Shown piece by piece: positions 18,702 through 28,100 of a stretch of DNA of 64,000 nucleotides. The stretch covers positions 1 to 64,000 of the forward strand of contig NZ_PZKN01000003.1 in NCBI RefSeq assembly GCF_003046795.1. Direction: 5' to 3'. The stretch comes from Desulfonatronum sp. SC1. GTDB lineage: Bacteria; Desulfobacterota; Desulfovibrionia; Desulfovibrionales; Desulfonatronaceae. The number at the start of each line of letters is the position of its first letter. Position 1 is the first letter of the stretch. The notes beneath the pieces were generated by a model that saw only the letters and a list, made by a program, of their open reading frames with translations, did not search any database and had not been told where the DNA came from. The translations under genes were made by a program, and so were the position numbers.

Positions 18702-20567
18702 ATGACGGACTCAACGACGCATTCCGGCTTCGACCTCGAACGGTTCTCGGAACATGCCCGGAACTGGGCTCAGCGTTTGGAAAAACTTGGCCACGAAGTG
18801 GCCAGGATTATTCCTGGCCGGGAGGATGCGTTTCTTGCCCTGGGCGGGAACATTCAGGCGTTCTCGTCCCAGGCCAGGAAAATGGCTCAAAACGCCACGT
18901 CCCTGACCGAACTGACCGCCGGAGAGGAAATCGGCCAGATCGTCGAGGCTCTGGGGGGCGAGATGGACCGAATCAGGGAGGTTCATGGTCTGTCTTCGCG
19001 TAAGGAAGATGTGGAGCGACTGAAAAACTTGTTGGAACGGATCAGCTCCCTGGAGCAGGAGACGGGGAGCTTCCGGAAGATCGTCCGTACGCTGCAAATG
19101 CTTGGCGTGACCACGCGGATCGAAAGCGCCCGGCTGGGGGAGAAGGGTCGTGGGTTCATGAATCTGGCCGGGCAGGTGGACAGCCTGGGGCAGAACATCA
19201 TCGAACACTGGAAGAAGATTCAGGCCGATGCCAAGCATCTGTGCGAACAGGTTGCCTCGGCTCTGGACCGAACCGGAACCCTGGTCCGGGAGCAGCAGGC
19301 CGTAACCGACGAGGCTTTGACCAGCGGTCAGGCCAACCTTTCCAACCTTGCCCGTCTTTCCGATCACTCCGCGGAGGCATCCCTAAAGTTGTCCCAACGA
19401 ACCGGAGAGATCAGCCGGCACGTTGGGTCCATTGTCGCCTCCCTTCAGTTTCACGATATCACCCGGCAGCAGGTGGAGCACGTTTGCGAGGCCGTGGATG
19501 ACATGGTCCGGATGCTCGGCGAGGAGGCGGGGCATGGCAACGGCGAGGCTGAAAGAAACGGCGAGGCCGAACATCAAAGGATGCAGGAAACGGCCTGTTG
19601 GATCGCGGATGTCTGCTCCCTGCAAGCATCCCAAATGGGCTATTGCCGCAAGGCCTTTGACCAGGCCGTCAGCACCCTGATGGACGACCTGGCCAGCATC
19701 GTCGGGACCGTGGAGGGGTTGAACCAGGACTTGGGCGGAATGCTGAGTTCCGATGAGGATTCCAGCCGGAACGTGCTGGACCAGATCGGGGCCAATGTCC
19801 ACCAGCTGATCGATTTCATGCGCGGATTTGGTTCCAAAAGCGAGGAACTGGGCAAAATCATGGTCCGGGTGGGAGAGACCGTGGCCCAGATGGCCGGGTT
19901 TGTCGGCAATATCGAGGAAGTGGGCTCGGAAATTGAACTGATCGCCTTGAATGCCAGTGTCCAGGCTGCCCATACCGGCGAAGAAGGACTGGCTTTGGGC
20001 GTTCTGGCCGGGGCCATTCAGCGTCTGTCCATGGACGCCAGGACCGTGACCGACCAGGTGGCCGGGGAATTACGGGCCATTTCCGACCATGCCCTGGAGC
20101 TGCGAAAACTCTCCGATGTTTCCTCGGAAACCGGGCGGATGGAGCAGATGGTGGGGCGGCTGGAGGAAATGATCAACACCCTGCGCAACCTGAACCGGCA
20201 AACCATGGACCTGTTCGGCGGGATTCAGGCTGAAGGGAACACGCTCAGCCGGGATCTTCAGGACCAGATCGACGGGATCACCTTTCATCACGGCGTACTC
20301 CAGGAACTGGACCAGGCCAGGAACACCTTCGAAGAATTGGCGGATCAGGCCATGGTCCAATCCTCGGCGGACTGTGATCCATCCAAACGGTCGGATCGAT
20401 TGAAGGAACTGCTAGCCAGATACACCATGGAAGCCGAGCGCATGATTCACCTCGGTGAAGAGCACGGCGGGGCCGAGGTAAAGGAAAGCGACGACATCGA
20501 ACTGTTCGGTGATGACGACGATAATGTGGAACTGTTCGACGACGACGATAATGTGGAATTATTTTGA
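18702..20567 (+). CDS. soluble chemoreceptor-like protein, two degenerate tips
   Basis: This 621-residue, largely helical protein has no membrane segment. Two stretches resemble the chemoreceptor hairpin tip but are degenerate: LGVTTRIESARLGEKGRGF (about 134-152) and IALNASVQAAHTGEEGLA (about 414-431). Each is flanked by long coiled coils. The C-terminus is an acidic repeat, DNVELFDDDDNVELF, made by tandem duplication of a 24-base unit. It begins 6 bp after the H-NOX receptor and is followed by STAS, CheY and CheA genes. I infer a cytosolic scaffold or control protein for the CheA complex; no family name is certain. Confidence 0.75.
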   Translation: MTDSTTHSGFDLERFSEHARNWAQRLEKLGHEVARIIPGREDAFLALGGNIQAFSSQARKMAQNATSLTELTAGEEIGQIVEALGGEMDRIREVHGLSSRKEDVERLKNLLERISSLEQETGSFRKIVRTLQMLGVTTRIESARLGEKGRGFMNLAGQVDSLGQNIIEHWKKIQADAKHLCEQVASALDRTGTLVREQQAVTDEALTSGQANLSNLARLSDHSAEASLKLSQRTGEISRHVGSIVASLQFHDITRQQVEHVCEAVDDMVRMLGEEAGHGNGEAERNGEAEHQRMQETACWIADVCSLQASQMGYCRKAFDQAVSTLMDDLASIVGTVEGLNQDLGGMLSSDEDSSRNVLDQIGANVHQLIDFMRGFGSKSEELGKIMVRVGETVAQMAGFVGNIEEVGSEIELIALNASVQAAHTGEEGLALGVLAGAIQRLSMDARTVTDQVAGELRAISDHALELRKLSDVSSETGRMEQMVGRLEEMINTLRNLNRQTMDLFGGIQAEGNTLSRDLQDQIDGITFHHGVLQELDQARNTFEELADQAMVQSSADCDPSKRSDRLKELLARYTMEAERMIHLGEEHGGAEVKESDDIELFGDDDDNVELFDDDDNVELF

Positions 20568-20592
20568 CAGGCGGACAAATCAGGAGGCTATA

Positions 20593-20952
20593 ATGGGAGA
20601 ATGGTCGATATCCGCTCCAGACCCCTCGACCCGGTTGCTGATGCTTTCCGGGCGCTGGGGGGTGGAGGGCGCGGAGGAACTGCATCGGGGCTTTACGCAA
20701 GCCCTTGCGCAGGCGGTGGAAGTCGGGGCCGCGCTCCATGTCGATCTGGGGGATATTGAGGACGGGGATGTGACCTTTTTCCAGCTCCTCGTTTCAGTGG
20801 CAAAAAGCTTGGGCCCGGATGGGCCGCGATTCATGAACATACCGGAGAGCATCATGGCCAAGGCGGAGCAGATGGGTTTCGCTCCTCGGCATGCCGACGG
20901 GATTTTTAGGAAAGGAGTCGAGGATGTCCAAGCGAATCTTGACCGTGGATGA
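20593..20952 (+). CDS. STAS-domain protein
   Basis: This 119-residue protein fits the STAS (anti-sigma-factor antagonist-like) fold: LLMLSGRWGVEGAEELHRGF, then ALHVDLGDIEDGDVTFFQLL. The residue usually phosphorylated in such proteins is Ser; here the aligned position is Thr in GDVTFFQ. CAGGAGG sits 6 bp before ATG 20593. It overlaps the start of the CheY gene by 29 bp. The set soluble receptor-like protein, STAS, CheY, CheA suggests a role in assembling or tuning the kinase complex. Confidence 0.8.
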   Translation: MGEWSISAPDPSTRLLMLSGRWGVEGAEELHRGFTQALAQAVEVGAALHVDLGDIEDGDVTFFQLLVSVAKSLGPDGPRFMNIPESIMAKAEQMGFAPRHADGIFRKGVEDVQANLDRG

Positions 20953-21286
20953 TTCCACCAGTGTTCGGCAGATGGTCAGCTTCACCCTGAAGGACGCCGG
21001 CTACGAGGTCGTCGAGGCCGTGGATGGAAAAGATGCACTAACCAAACTGTCCGGAACCGTGGACATGATCATCACGGACCTGAACATGCCGAACATGGAC
21101 GGCATCGAGTTGATCCGCCAAGTCCGTGCCCTGCCCAACTACAAGTTCGTCCCCATCGTGATGCTGACCACGGAGTCCCAGGCGGAAAAAAAGCAGGCCG
21201 GCAAGGAAGTCGGGGCTACCGGATGGATCGTCAAGCCGTTCAAGCCGGATCAATTGCTGGCCGTGGTGAAAAAGGTCGTCAGATAA
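20924..21286 (+). CDS. cheY: CheY-type response regulator
   Basis: This 120-residue receiver has TVDDSTSVRQMVSFTL at the start, the acceptor Asp52 in DMIITDLNMPNMDG, the Thr of VMLTTES and the Lys of IVKPFKP. This is the CheY form usually paired with a CheA in the same operon. The start ATG 20924 is chosen because AAAGGAGTCGAGG precedes it; the frame is open farther upstream. Its gene overlaps the STAS gene and is followed by cheA. Confidence 0.93.
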   Translation: MSKRILTVDDSTSVRQMVSFTLKDAGYEVVEAVDGKDALTKLSGTVDMIITDLNMPNMDGIELIRQVRALPNYKFVPIVMLTTESQAEKKQAGKEVGATGWIVKPFKPDQLLAVVKKVVR

Positions 21287-21356
21287 CCATTCGTCGAGAA
21301 ACTGTCGCGGGGGGAAGGTTGGAATCCGGGTGTGGAGACGGAAGGGAGATGACGCC

Positions 21357-23498
21357 ATGAGTCGCGAAGAGCAGATGGAGCAGACCAGGAAAGCCTATTT
21401 GGAAGAGGCTCGTGAGCTGCTGGGAGATCTGGAGGACGCCCTGTTGGAGCTGGAATCCAGCCCCGAGGACCACGAGCTGATCAACCGGGTGTTCCGGTCC
21501 ATGCACACCATCAAGGGGTCCGGGGCGATGTTCGGTTTTGACGACATCGCCCTGTTCACCCACGAACTGGAAACCGTGTTCGACCTGGTTCGCAACGACG
21601 AGTTGCGGGTCTCCCCAGAGCTGCTGGATTTGACTCTCAAGTCTCGGGATTTGATTCTGGAGATGCTGCACCAGGACGGATGCCACGCGTCCACTTGTCA
21701 GAGCGAGTCCGAGCGGATCGTCACGCGGTTGCGAGGGTTTCTGGAACAAGCCGGAAAAGGACCTTCCGGGTCGATCGCCGACGAGTCGGACGCCGAGAGA
21801 ACAGAGGCAACCGGTTCGGTCGGTGAGGTTTCCACGGTGTACCGGGTTCGCTTCAAGCCGGATGCCCGCATTTTACTGACCGGGACCAACCCCCTGGCCT
21901 TGCTGGAGGAATTGGTCGAATTGGGCAATTGCAGGGTCGTGGCCCGGACCGAAAACATTCCCAAGCTGGATGAGATGGACCCGGTGTCCTGCTATACGTG
22001 GTGGGACATGATCCTGGTGACGTCGCGGGGCAAGGAAGCCATTCACGACGTGTTCATTTTCGTGGAGGACGACTGCGAACTGACCATCCAGGAGGTGGAG
22101 ACGGTCGACCCGAACGAGGTGGCCCACGTAGGCAAGCGGCTGGGGGAGATTTTGGTGGAGCGAGGAGATGTCAAGCTCCAGGACCTGCAAGAGATTCTCA
22201 AGCAGCAGCGGCCCTTGGGCGAATTATTGACCCAGGCCGGATTGGTCAGCTCCCAGGGCCTGGAAGCCGCCCTGACCGAGCAAGAGGTGGTGCGGGAGGC
22301 TAGGGCGCCTCGGGTGGAGCACAAGGAGGCCGTGCCCAGTATCCGGGTGGAGGCCGCCAAGCTGGACAAGCTAGGGGACCTGGTGGGCGAACTGGTGATC
22401 GTCCAGGCCCGGTTGACCCAACTCGTGACCCAGCGCCATGACCCGGCCCTGGTCAGTTTGGCCGAGGAACTGGAGCGACTCAGCGATGAATTGCGGGACA
22501 ACACCCTGGGTATCCGGATGTTGCCCATCGGCAGCACCTTCAACAAATTTTCGCGGCTGGTCCGGGATCTCTCCAAGGAATTGGGCAAGGAGATCGAGCT
22601 GGTCGCCCAGGGCGGTGAAACCGAACTGGACAAAAACGTGATCGAAAAGCTCAACGATCCCATGGTCCACCTTTTGCGCAATTCCATCGACCACGGGGTG
22701 GAGTCGCCAGAAGCCCGGCAGGCCAAGGGCAAGCCGCGCAAAGGCAGGATCACCCTCTCCGCCGAGCATGCCAGCGGCGAGGTCCTGATCCGGATCATGG
22801 ACGACGGCGCGGGCATCGAACCGGCCAGGATACGGGCCAAGGCTCTGGAGAAAAGACTCATCTCCGCGGATTCCGCCCTTTCGGACGACGAGGTGCTGCA
22901 ACTGGTCTTTCTGCCGGGGTTTTCCACCGCCGAACAGGTCAGCAACGTGTCCGGGCGGGGCGTGGGCATGGATGTGGTCAAGCGCGGCATCGACGCTTTG
23001 CGCGGGGTGATCAAGCTGGAGAGCGTCCCGAACAAGGGCACCAGCGTCCTGATCAAGCTGCCGCTGACCCTGGCGATCATCGACGGCTTGCAAGTGGAGG
23101 TGGCCCGGGAGCAATACGTCATCCCCTTGTCCGCGGTGGAGGAATGCGTCGAACTGGACCGCTTCACGTCGAATTTCGGCGAGAACGGGGAAATGATTAA
23201 TCTGCGCGGAGAAGCCGTTCCGTTCATCCGCCTTCGGAATTGGTTCGACCAGCAGGGAGCGCTCCCGAGTATCGAGCAAGTGGTGATCGTCAACGTCCAG
23301 GAGCAGCGCGTCGGGCTGGTGGTGGACACGGTCATCGGCCAGCATCAGACTGTGATCAAAAGCCTGGGTTGGGTTTACCGCGAACTGGAAGGCATCTCCG
23401 GGGCGACCATCAACGGCGACGGCACCATGGCCCTGATCCTGGACGTCCAGGCCCTGGTCGGTGCCGCTGTGCGGAATGTCGTGCAAGGGGAGGGGTGA
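21357..23498 (+). CDS. cheA: chemotaxis histidine kinase
   Basis: This 713-residue CheA has a P1 Hpt domain with the acceptor His50 in RSMHTIKGSG and a central regulator-binding domain. Then come two short repeats, LGEILVERGDVKLQDLQEIL and LGELLTQAGLVSSQGLEAAL, which resemble MshEN-type modules. P3 (RVEAAKLDKLGDLVGELVI), P4 with the N box HLLRNSIDHGVE, DDGAGI and GRGVGMDVV, and a CheW-like P5 domain follow. It is the only CheA in the window. The start ATG 21357 follows GGAAGGGAG. All catalytic motifs are intact. Confidence 0.96.
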   Translation: MSREEQMEQTRKAYLEEARELLGDLEDALLELESSPEDHELINRVFRSMHTIKGSGAMFGFDDIALFTHELETVFDLVRNDELRVSPELLDLTLKSRDLILEMLHQDGCHASTCQSESERIVTRLRGFLEQAGKGPSGSIADESDAERTEATGSVGEVSTVYRVRFKPDARILLTGTNPLALLEELVELGNCRVVARTENIPKLDEMDPVSCYTWWDMILVTSRGKEAIHDVFIFVEDDCELTIQEVETVDPNEVAHVGKRLGEILVERGDVKLQDLQEILKQQRPLGELLTQAGLVSSQGLEAALTEQEVVREARAPRVEHKEAVPSIRVEAAKLDKLGDLVGELVIVQARLTQLVTQRHDPALVSLAEELERLSDELRDNTLGIRMLPIGSTFNKFSRLVRDLSKELGKEIELVAQGGETELDKNVIEKLNDPMVHLLRNSIDHGVESPEARQAKGKPRKGRITLSAEHASGEVLIRIMDDGAGIEPARIRAKALEKRLISADSALSDDEVLQLVFLPGFSTAEQVSNVSGRGVGMDVVKRGIDALRGVIKLESVPNKGTSVLIKLPLTLAIIDGLQVEVAREQYVIPLSAVEECVELDRFTSNFGENGEMINLRGEAVPFIRLRNWFDQQGALPSIEQVVIVNVQEQRVGLVVDTVIGQHQTVIKSLGWVYRELEGISGATINGDGTMALILDVQALVGAAVRNVVQGEG

Positions 23499-23585
23499 GA
23501 AGAAGGATTTCAGGAGTGCAACTACTCAGCTCTCAAAAAGACCGAGGAAGACAAGCGCCATTGTGCTTTGAACGACGACACTGCC

Positions 23586-23666
23586 GCCGGATGCGCTTCG
23601 CTTATCCGGTCCACATAGCGGGCTCGTTTCTGATGTAGGCCGGATAAGGCGAAAGCCGCATCCGGC
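23586..23666. repeat. REP-like pair of palindromes
   Basis: GCCGGATGCGCTTCGCTTATCCGG (about 23586-23609) and GCCGGATAAGGC-gaaa-GCCGCATCCGGC (23639-23666) lie in opposite orientation, and the second is preceded by GTAG. The pair looks much like the REP/BIME units of enterobacteria. It fills most of the gap between cheA and the next kinase. Confidence 0.7.
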
Positions 23667-23724
23667 ACGTCAACTTTTCAATCGCTGAACCGTGAATCGC
23701 TGAACCCCCGAAGGGGCAAAGTCC

Positions 23725-24906
23725 ATGAACAACGAAGATATTTCCACCAAACTGGCCAGGCTGGAACGGTTATACGAGCAGGCTCGGCGGGAAGCCGATG
23801 AGAACGCCAAGGCCCGGGACGTGTTGCTGGGCCGGATCAGTCATGAGTTGCGAACGCCGCTGAACGCGATCATGGGCATGTCCGAGTTGCTGTCCGAGAC
23901 CGGTCTCGACTCCACCCAGGCCAACTACTTGTCCATGATCGGAACGTCCACGTCCCAGTTGCTCCGACTGGTCAACGAGATCCTGGATTTTTCCCGGTTG
24001 CGCTCCGAAGCGGAGGACGAAGAATCGGAGGATTACACCATTGCCGGGGATATCCTGCCTCGGCTGCATTCCCATGAGCAGCAAGCCCTGGAAAAAGATC
24101 TGCACTTTTTCGTGTATGTTTCGCCGGATGTCTCCGGAGTCTTGCACGGCGTTTCGGGCTGGATCGCCCAGGTGACGCAGTTGCTGGTGGATAATGCGGT
24201 CAAGTTCACGGACTCCGGCGAGGTGCTGGTGCAGTTCGGTCGGGGACAGGACAAGAATGGGGCGCCGACGTTGTGCATCAAGGTCACGGACACCGGTATC
24301 GGAATACCCAAGGAAAGCCAGGAGGCGATCTTCGACAAGCTGGTCACCGGGCCTCACTCCAGGCGTTTCGGCGGTTTGGGCATGGGGCTGGCCGTGACCC
24401 GGGAGCTTGTGGAGAAAATGGGCGGCGAGATCGTCGTGGACAGTGATTTGTACCTGGGCAGCACGTTTTCCGTTTCTCTGCCACTGCCGAGGCCAGCGAT
24501 CATGCCGTCGATTTCTGACGCGCCTCGCGGTCCGTTTTCGATCCTCCTGGCCGAGGACGAGCCGGTCAACAAGTTCATGACGGAACAATTGCTGTCCAAG
24601 CATGGGCACCGGGTGCTTGCCGTGGACGACGGTGAACAAGCTCTGGAAGCCTTGTCCGAAGCGAAGTTCGATTTGATTCTAATGGATATCTCCATGCCCG
24701 TCATGGATGGTCTGGAGGCGACCAGGATCATCCGTTCCGGAGAGAGAACCGGCATCGACAAGGATATCCCCATCATCGCCCTGACCGCCATGGTCCTGCC
24801 GGTGGATCGCAAACGTTGCCTGGCCGCCGGCATGAACGCCTTCGTGACCAAGCCGGTGGAAACCTCGAAGCTGGAAGAGGTGATGCATGAGGTTTTGGCC
24901 GCATGA
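23725..24906 (+). CDS. cytosolic hybrid histidine kinase (HK-REC)
   Basis: This 393-residue protein has no sensor domain and no membrane helix. A short N-terminal coiled coil leads straight into the acceptor helix [20 protein letters not shown] (His40). An ATPase domain ([31 protein letters not shown]) and a receiver with Asp321 in ILMDISMP follow. With no input domain it probably takes its signal from a partner, plausibly the receptor/CheA complex encoded next to it. The reading frame starts after CGAAGGGGC. Confidence 0.92.
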   Translation: MNNEDISTKLARLERLYEQARREADENAKARDVLLGRISHELRTPLNAIMGMSELLSETGLDSTQANYLSMIGTSTSQLLRLVNEILDFSRLRSEAEDEESEDYTIAGDILPRLHSHEQQALEKDLHFFVYVSPDVSGVLHGVSGWIAQVTQLLVDNAVKFTDSGEVLVQFGRGQDKNGAPTLCIKVTDTGIGIPKESQEAIFDKLVTGPHSRRFGGLGMGLAVTRELVEKMGGEIVVDSDLYLGSTFSVSLPLPRPAIMPSISDAPRGPFSILLAEDEPVNKFMTEQLLSKHGHRVLAVDDGEQALEALSEAKFDLILMDISMPVMDGLEATRIIRSGERTGIDKDIPIIALTAMVLPVDRKRCLAAGMNAFVTKPVETSKLEEVMHEVLAA

Positions 24907-24910
24907 TGGT

Positions 24911-24945
24911 CCAGTAGGGGGCACGGCGCGCCGTGCTCCTACTGG
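24911..24945. repeat. 35-bp palindrome of the GTAGGGG type
   Basis: CCAGTAGGGGGCACGGC pairs with GCCGTGCTCCTACTGG with one bulge. It lies 5 bp after the preceding kinase gene and could end transcription, but no T-run follows. The outer bases match the repeat at 7108-7194. Confidence 0.55.
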
Positions 24946-25107
24946 GAGTAATGCCGTTTGTCGACTGATTCCAACCCCTCCCTGATATGTCAATCAATCC
25001 TGAATCATCCCCCGCTTTTTCCTTGCGGTTGCCCGCGAGGTTCTCATCGTGCGATTCAGAATGCGTCCGGTGATGGACGGCGGTGCGCCGCCCCGGAGTG
25101 TTTGTCC

Positions 25108-28100
25108 GTGAAGACGACGTCCTGGCGCAATCTTTTCGAGGCTCGCTCTCTACTCGTCCTGGGCCTTGTGCTGACGGTCGGGCTGGCATGCAGCTGGTGG
25201 TCCGTGCGCACAGCCGACCGAGTGATGCGCGAGGACTTGCTGCGTCAGGCCTTGTTGGTGACCCAGGCGGTGAATCCGGAGTGGGTGCGAAATCTTGCCG
25301 GAGACCGGGCCGACATGGAAACGGTTCAGTATGCACGGCTCAAGGAACATCTGCGGCTGACCAAGCTGATCGACGACCGTTGGGAATGGACCTATCTGAT
25401 GGGTCGTCGAGACGACGGGACGATCTTCTTTTATGTGGATTCCGAGCCGGACACGGATTGGGACGCATCGCCGCCCGGACAGGTTTACGAGGAGGTCACG
25501 GACCCGCTCCTGGAGGTCTTCAATTCCGGACGGGCCTTGGTGGAAGGCCCTGAGACGGATCGATGGGGTACCTGGGTCAGCGCTCTGGTCCCTCTGATCG
25601 ACCCGGTTGACGGCACTTTGCTGGCCGTGACGGGAATCGACGTGGAGGCCGGGGACTGGCGTCGTTCGGCGTTGCGGGCCGGATTTTTCCCGGCCTTAAT
25701 GACTCTGGTTCTGGCCGCCGTGCTGATGACCGGACATGTGTTACTTGCCGTTCGTCGGGAGCGGGAGGCCGAGGCGGCCAGGAAACTCGGGCTTCCCCTG
25801 GAAGCCGTGCTGACCTTGCTTCTCGGGCTGATCCTGACGGCAAGTATGGTCTGGACCCTGCACCGAGCCGAATACCGGTACCACTTCAAGACCTTCGCCT
25901 TGCTGGCCAACGTTAAATCGGCCCAGATTCTCGAGAGCTTCCGCTCTCTCGCCCAAAGTGAAATCCCCAGCTTGGCCTCCTTGCTTGAACTCAATCCAGC
26001 GCTCACGAGCGATGCGTTTTCCCGGTACACGACTTACTTGCTGGGGAATCCGGCCGTACGGGCCTGGATGTGGTTGCCTGTCGTGCCGGCGACGGAGCAC
26101 GTGGGCCTGGAGCAGTGTTCTTCCCTTGTCCGGATTTGTTCCTGGATGTGTCCCCATGGGGAGACGGAAGCGGAAGGGCGTGGGGGCGAGCTTGGAAACG
26201 GGCCGAACGGAGTATCGCCATGGTTCAGTGACCATCGTGCCCCCGTGGCGCTTGTAGCGCCTCTTGCTCAAAACCGGGATCTACCGGGCCGGGATGCGAC
26301 GGGTTGCTCCTTTCTGCGAGCGGCTTTGGACATGACCCGGCTGACGGGCATGGTTTCCGGAAGCGATGCCTTCATCTTGCCCGAGGGGCCAACCGAAGGC
26401 TGGACTATTTTTGTCGCCCTTTCGATCCCTTCGTCTTCCTCTGATGATTCTTCCTCCGTTGCCCTCGGTTCCGGTGCGTTTCCGGACGGGTTTGCCGCCG
26501 CCCTGGTCAACGTGGATTCACTGGTTCGAGGCTCGCTGGACGCCGATTCCTTCACCAACGGCGAGCCTCTGACCCTCATCGATTTTTATCAACTGCATCC
26601 GGAGCAGGGCAAAATACCGATGGGGACCGCGTCGGAGCAGAGCGGTTCGCGAAGATACACCTCCTTTGTCCTGGCCAGGCCGGTAATGGCCTTTGGCAAG
26701 ACCTACGCCGTGGAGATTCGCCCGACCCGGGCCTTTGAGAGAGCCAATCCTGCCATGGCCGGTTGGATGGCGGCCCTGTCCGGCTTGATGGTGACCGGGG
26801 CCGTTGGATTGGTGGTCGGGGTGATGGTTCAGCGTCGCGAGCAGCTTCGGCGTCTGGTCGCCGAGCGGACCCAGGCGCTTCGGGACAGCCGGAACCAGTT
26901 TCAATCCTTGGTGGACAATATTTCAGGGGCCGTCTACCGGCGGGAGGCTGGTTCCGGGCATGCTTTGCTGTTCATCAGCGATCCGGTGGAGACGATCGTC
27001 GGTCATCCGGCCAAGGCCTTTTTGGGGCCCGAACCGTCATTGACTCACTGGGACGTCGTTCACCCCGACGACCTGGAGTATGTCCAGCGATCTGTATTCC
27101 AGGCTTTTTCCGAAGGCATTCCGTGGGAAGTGGAGTACCGGGTGCTGCATCGAGATGGAAGCGTACGCTGGGTTTACGAAAAGGGGAAACTGGTCAGGGG
27201 GGCAGATGGACGGGCCGTTTACCTGGATGGTTTCCTCCTGGATGTCACGGATCGTCGCGAAGCCGAAGAAAGACTGTTGGAATCGGCTCAGGAGATGTTC
27301 AGCAAAAATCTTGAGCTGGATGCCGCCCTGTCCCGAGCCGAGGAAGCGACCCTGGCGAAAAGTCAGTTTCTGGCCAACATGAGTCATGAAATCCGGACCC
27401 CGCTGAACGGGATCATGGGCATGGCCGAGTTGGCACAAGATCCCGGTGGCGGGGTGCATCCGACACTGGCCTTGCGGACAATTGTCACGGAAGCCGAAGC
27501 GTTGATGCGCATCATCAACGACATTTTGGACTTTTCCAAGCTCGAAGCCGGACAAGTGGTATTGGAAGCCGCGGCCTTTGATCTCAGTGACGTTTTCAAC
27601 CAGTTGCGGGAGACTCTGAGCGTACTGGCCCGGCGCAAGGGGTTGCGATACGTTTCCAGCGTTTCTCCGGACATTCCCCGGTTCCTTGTGGGAGATGCCG
27701 CACGATTGCGTCAGGTTTTGCTGAACCTTGGCGGCAACGCGATCAAATTCACCCATGTCGGCGAGGTGTCGGTTTCAGCGCAGCAGATCGAACCGCGTAA
27801 TGGTTCGGCGCGGATTCGCTTCGAGGTTCGGGATACGGGAATCGGGATTCCCGAACAGAAACATTCCCTGGTTTTCGAGAGTTTCACCCAGGCCGACAGC
27901 TCCACGACCCGTGAATATGGGGGGACGGGCCTGGGATTGGCCATCACCAAGCGCTTTGTGGAGCTGATGGGTGGAGACGTTGTCCTGGAAAGCCCCAAGG
28001 GGCAAGGATGTATCTTCAGCTTCGCCCTGGATCTGCCAACGGTCCTGGAGTTGGACATGCTTTTGCCCTCGATCCGGGAAGAACAGGAGACGGCGTCCAA

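Noticed and set aside
16654-18714. A 686-codon minus-strand frame
   Set aside because: Antisense of the H-NOX receptor; same shadow composition.
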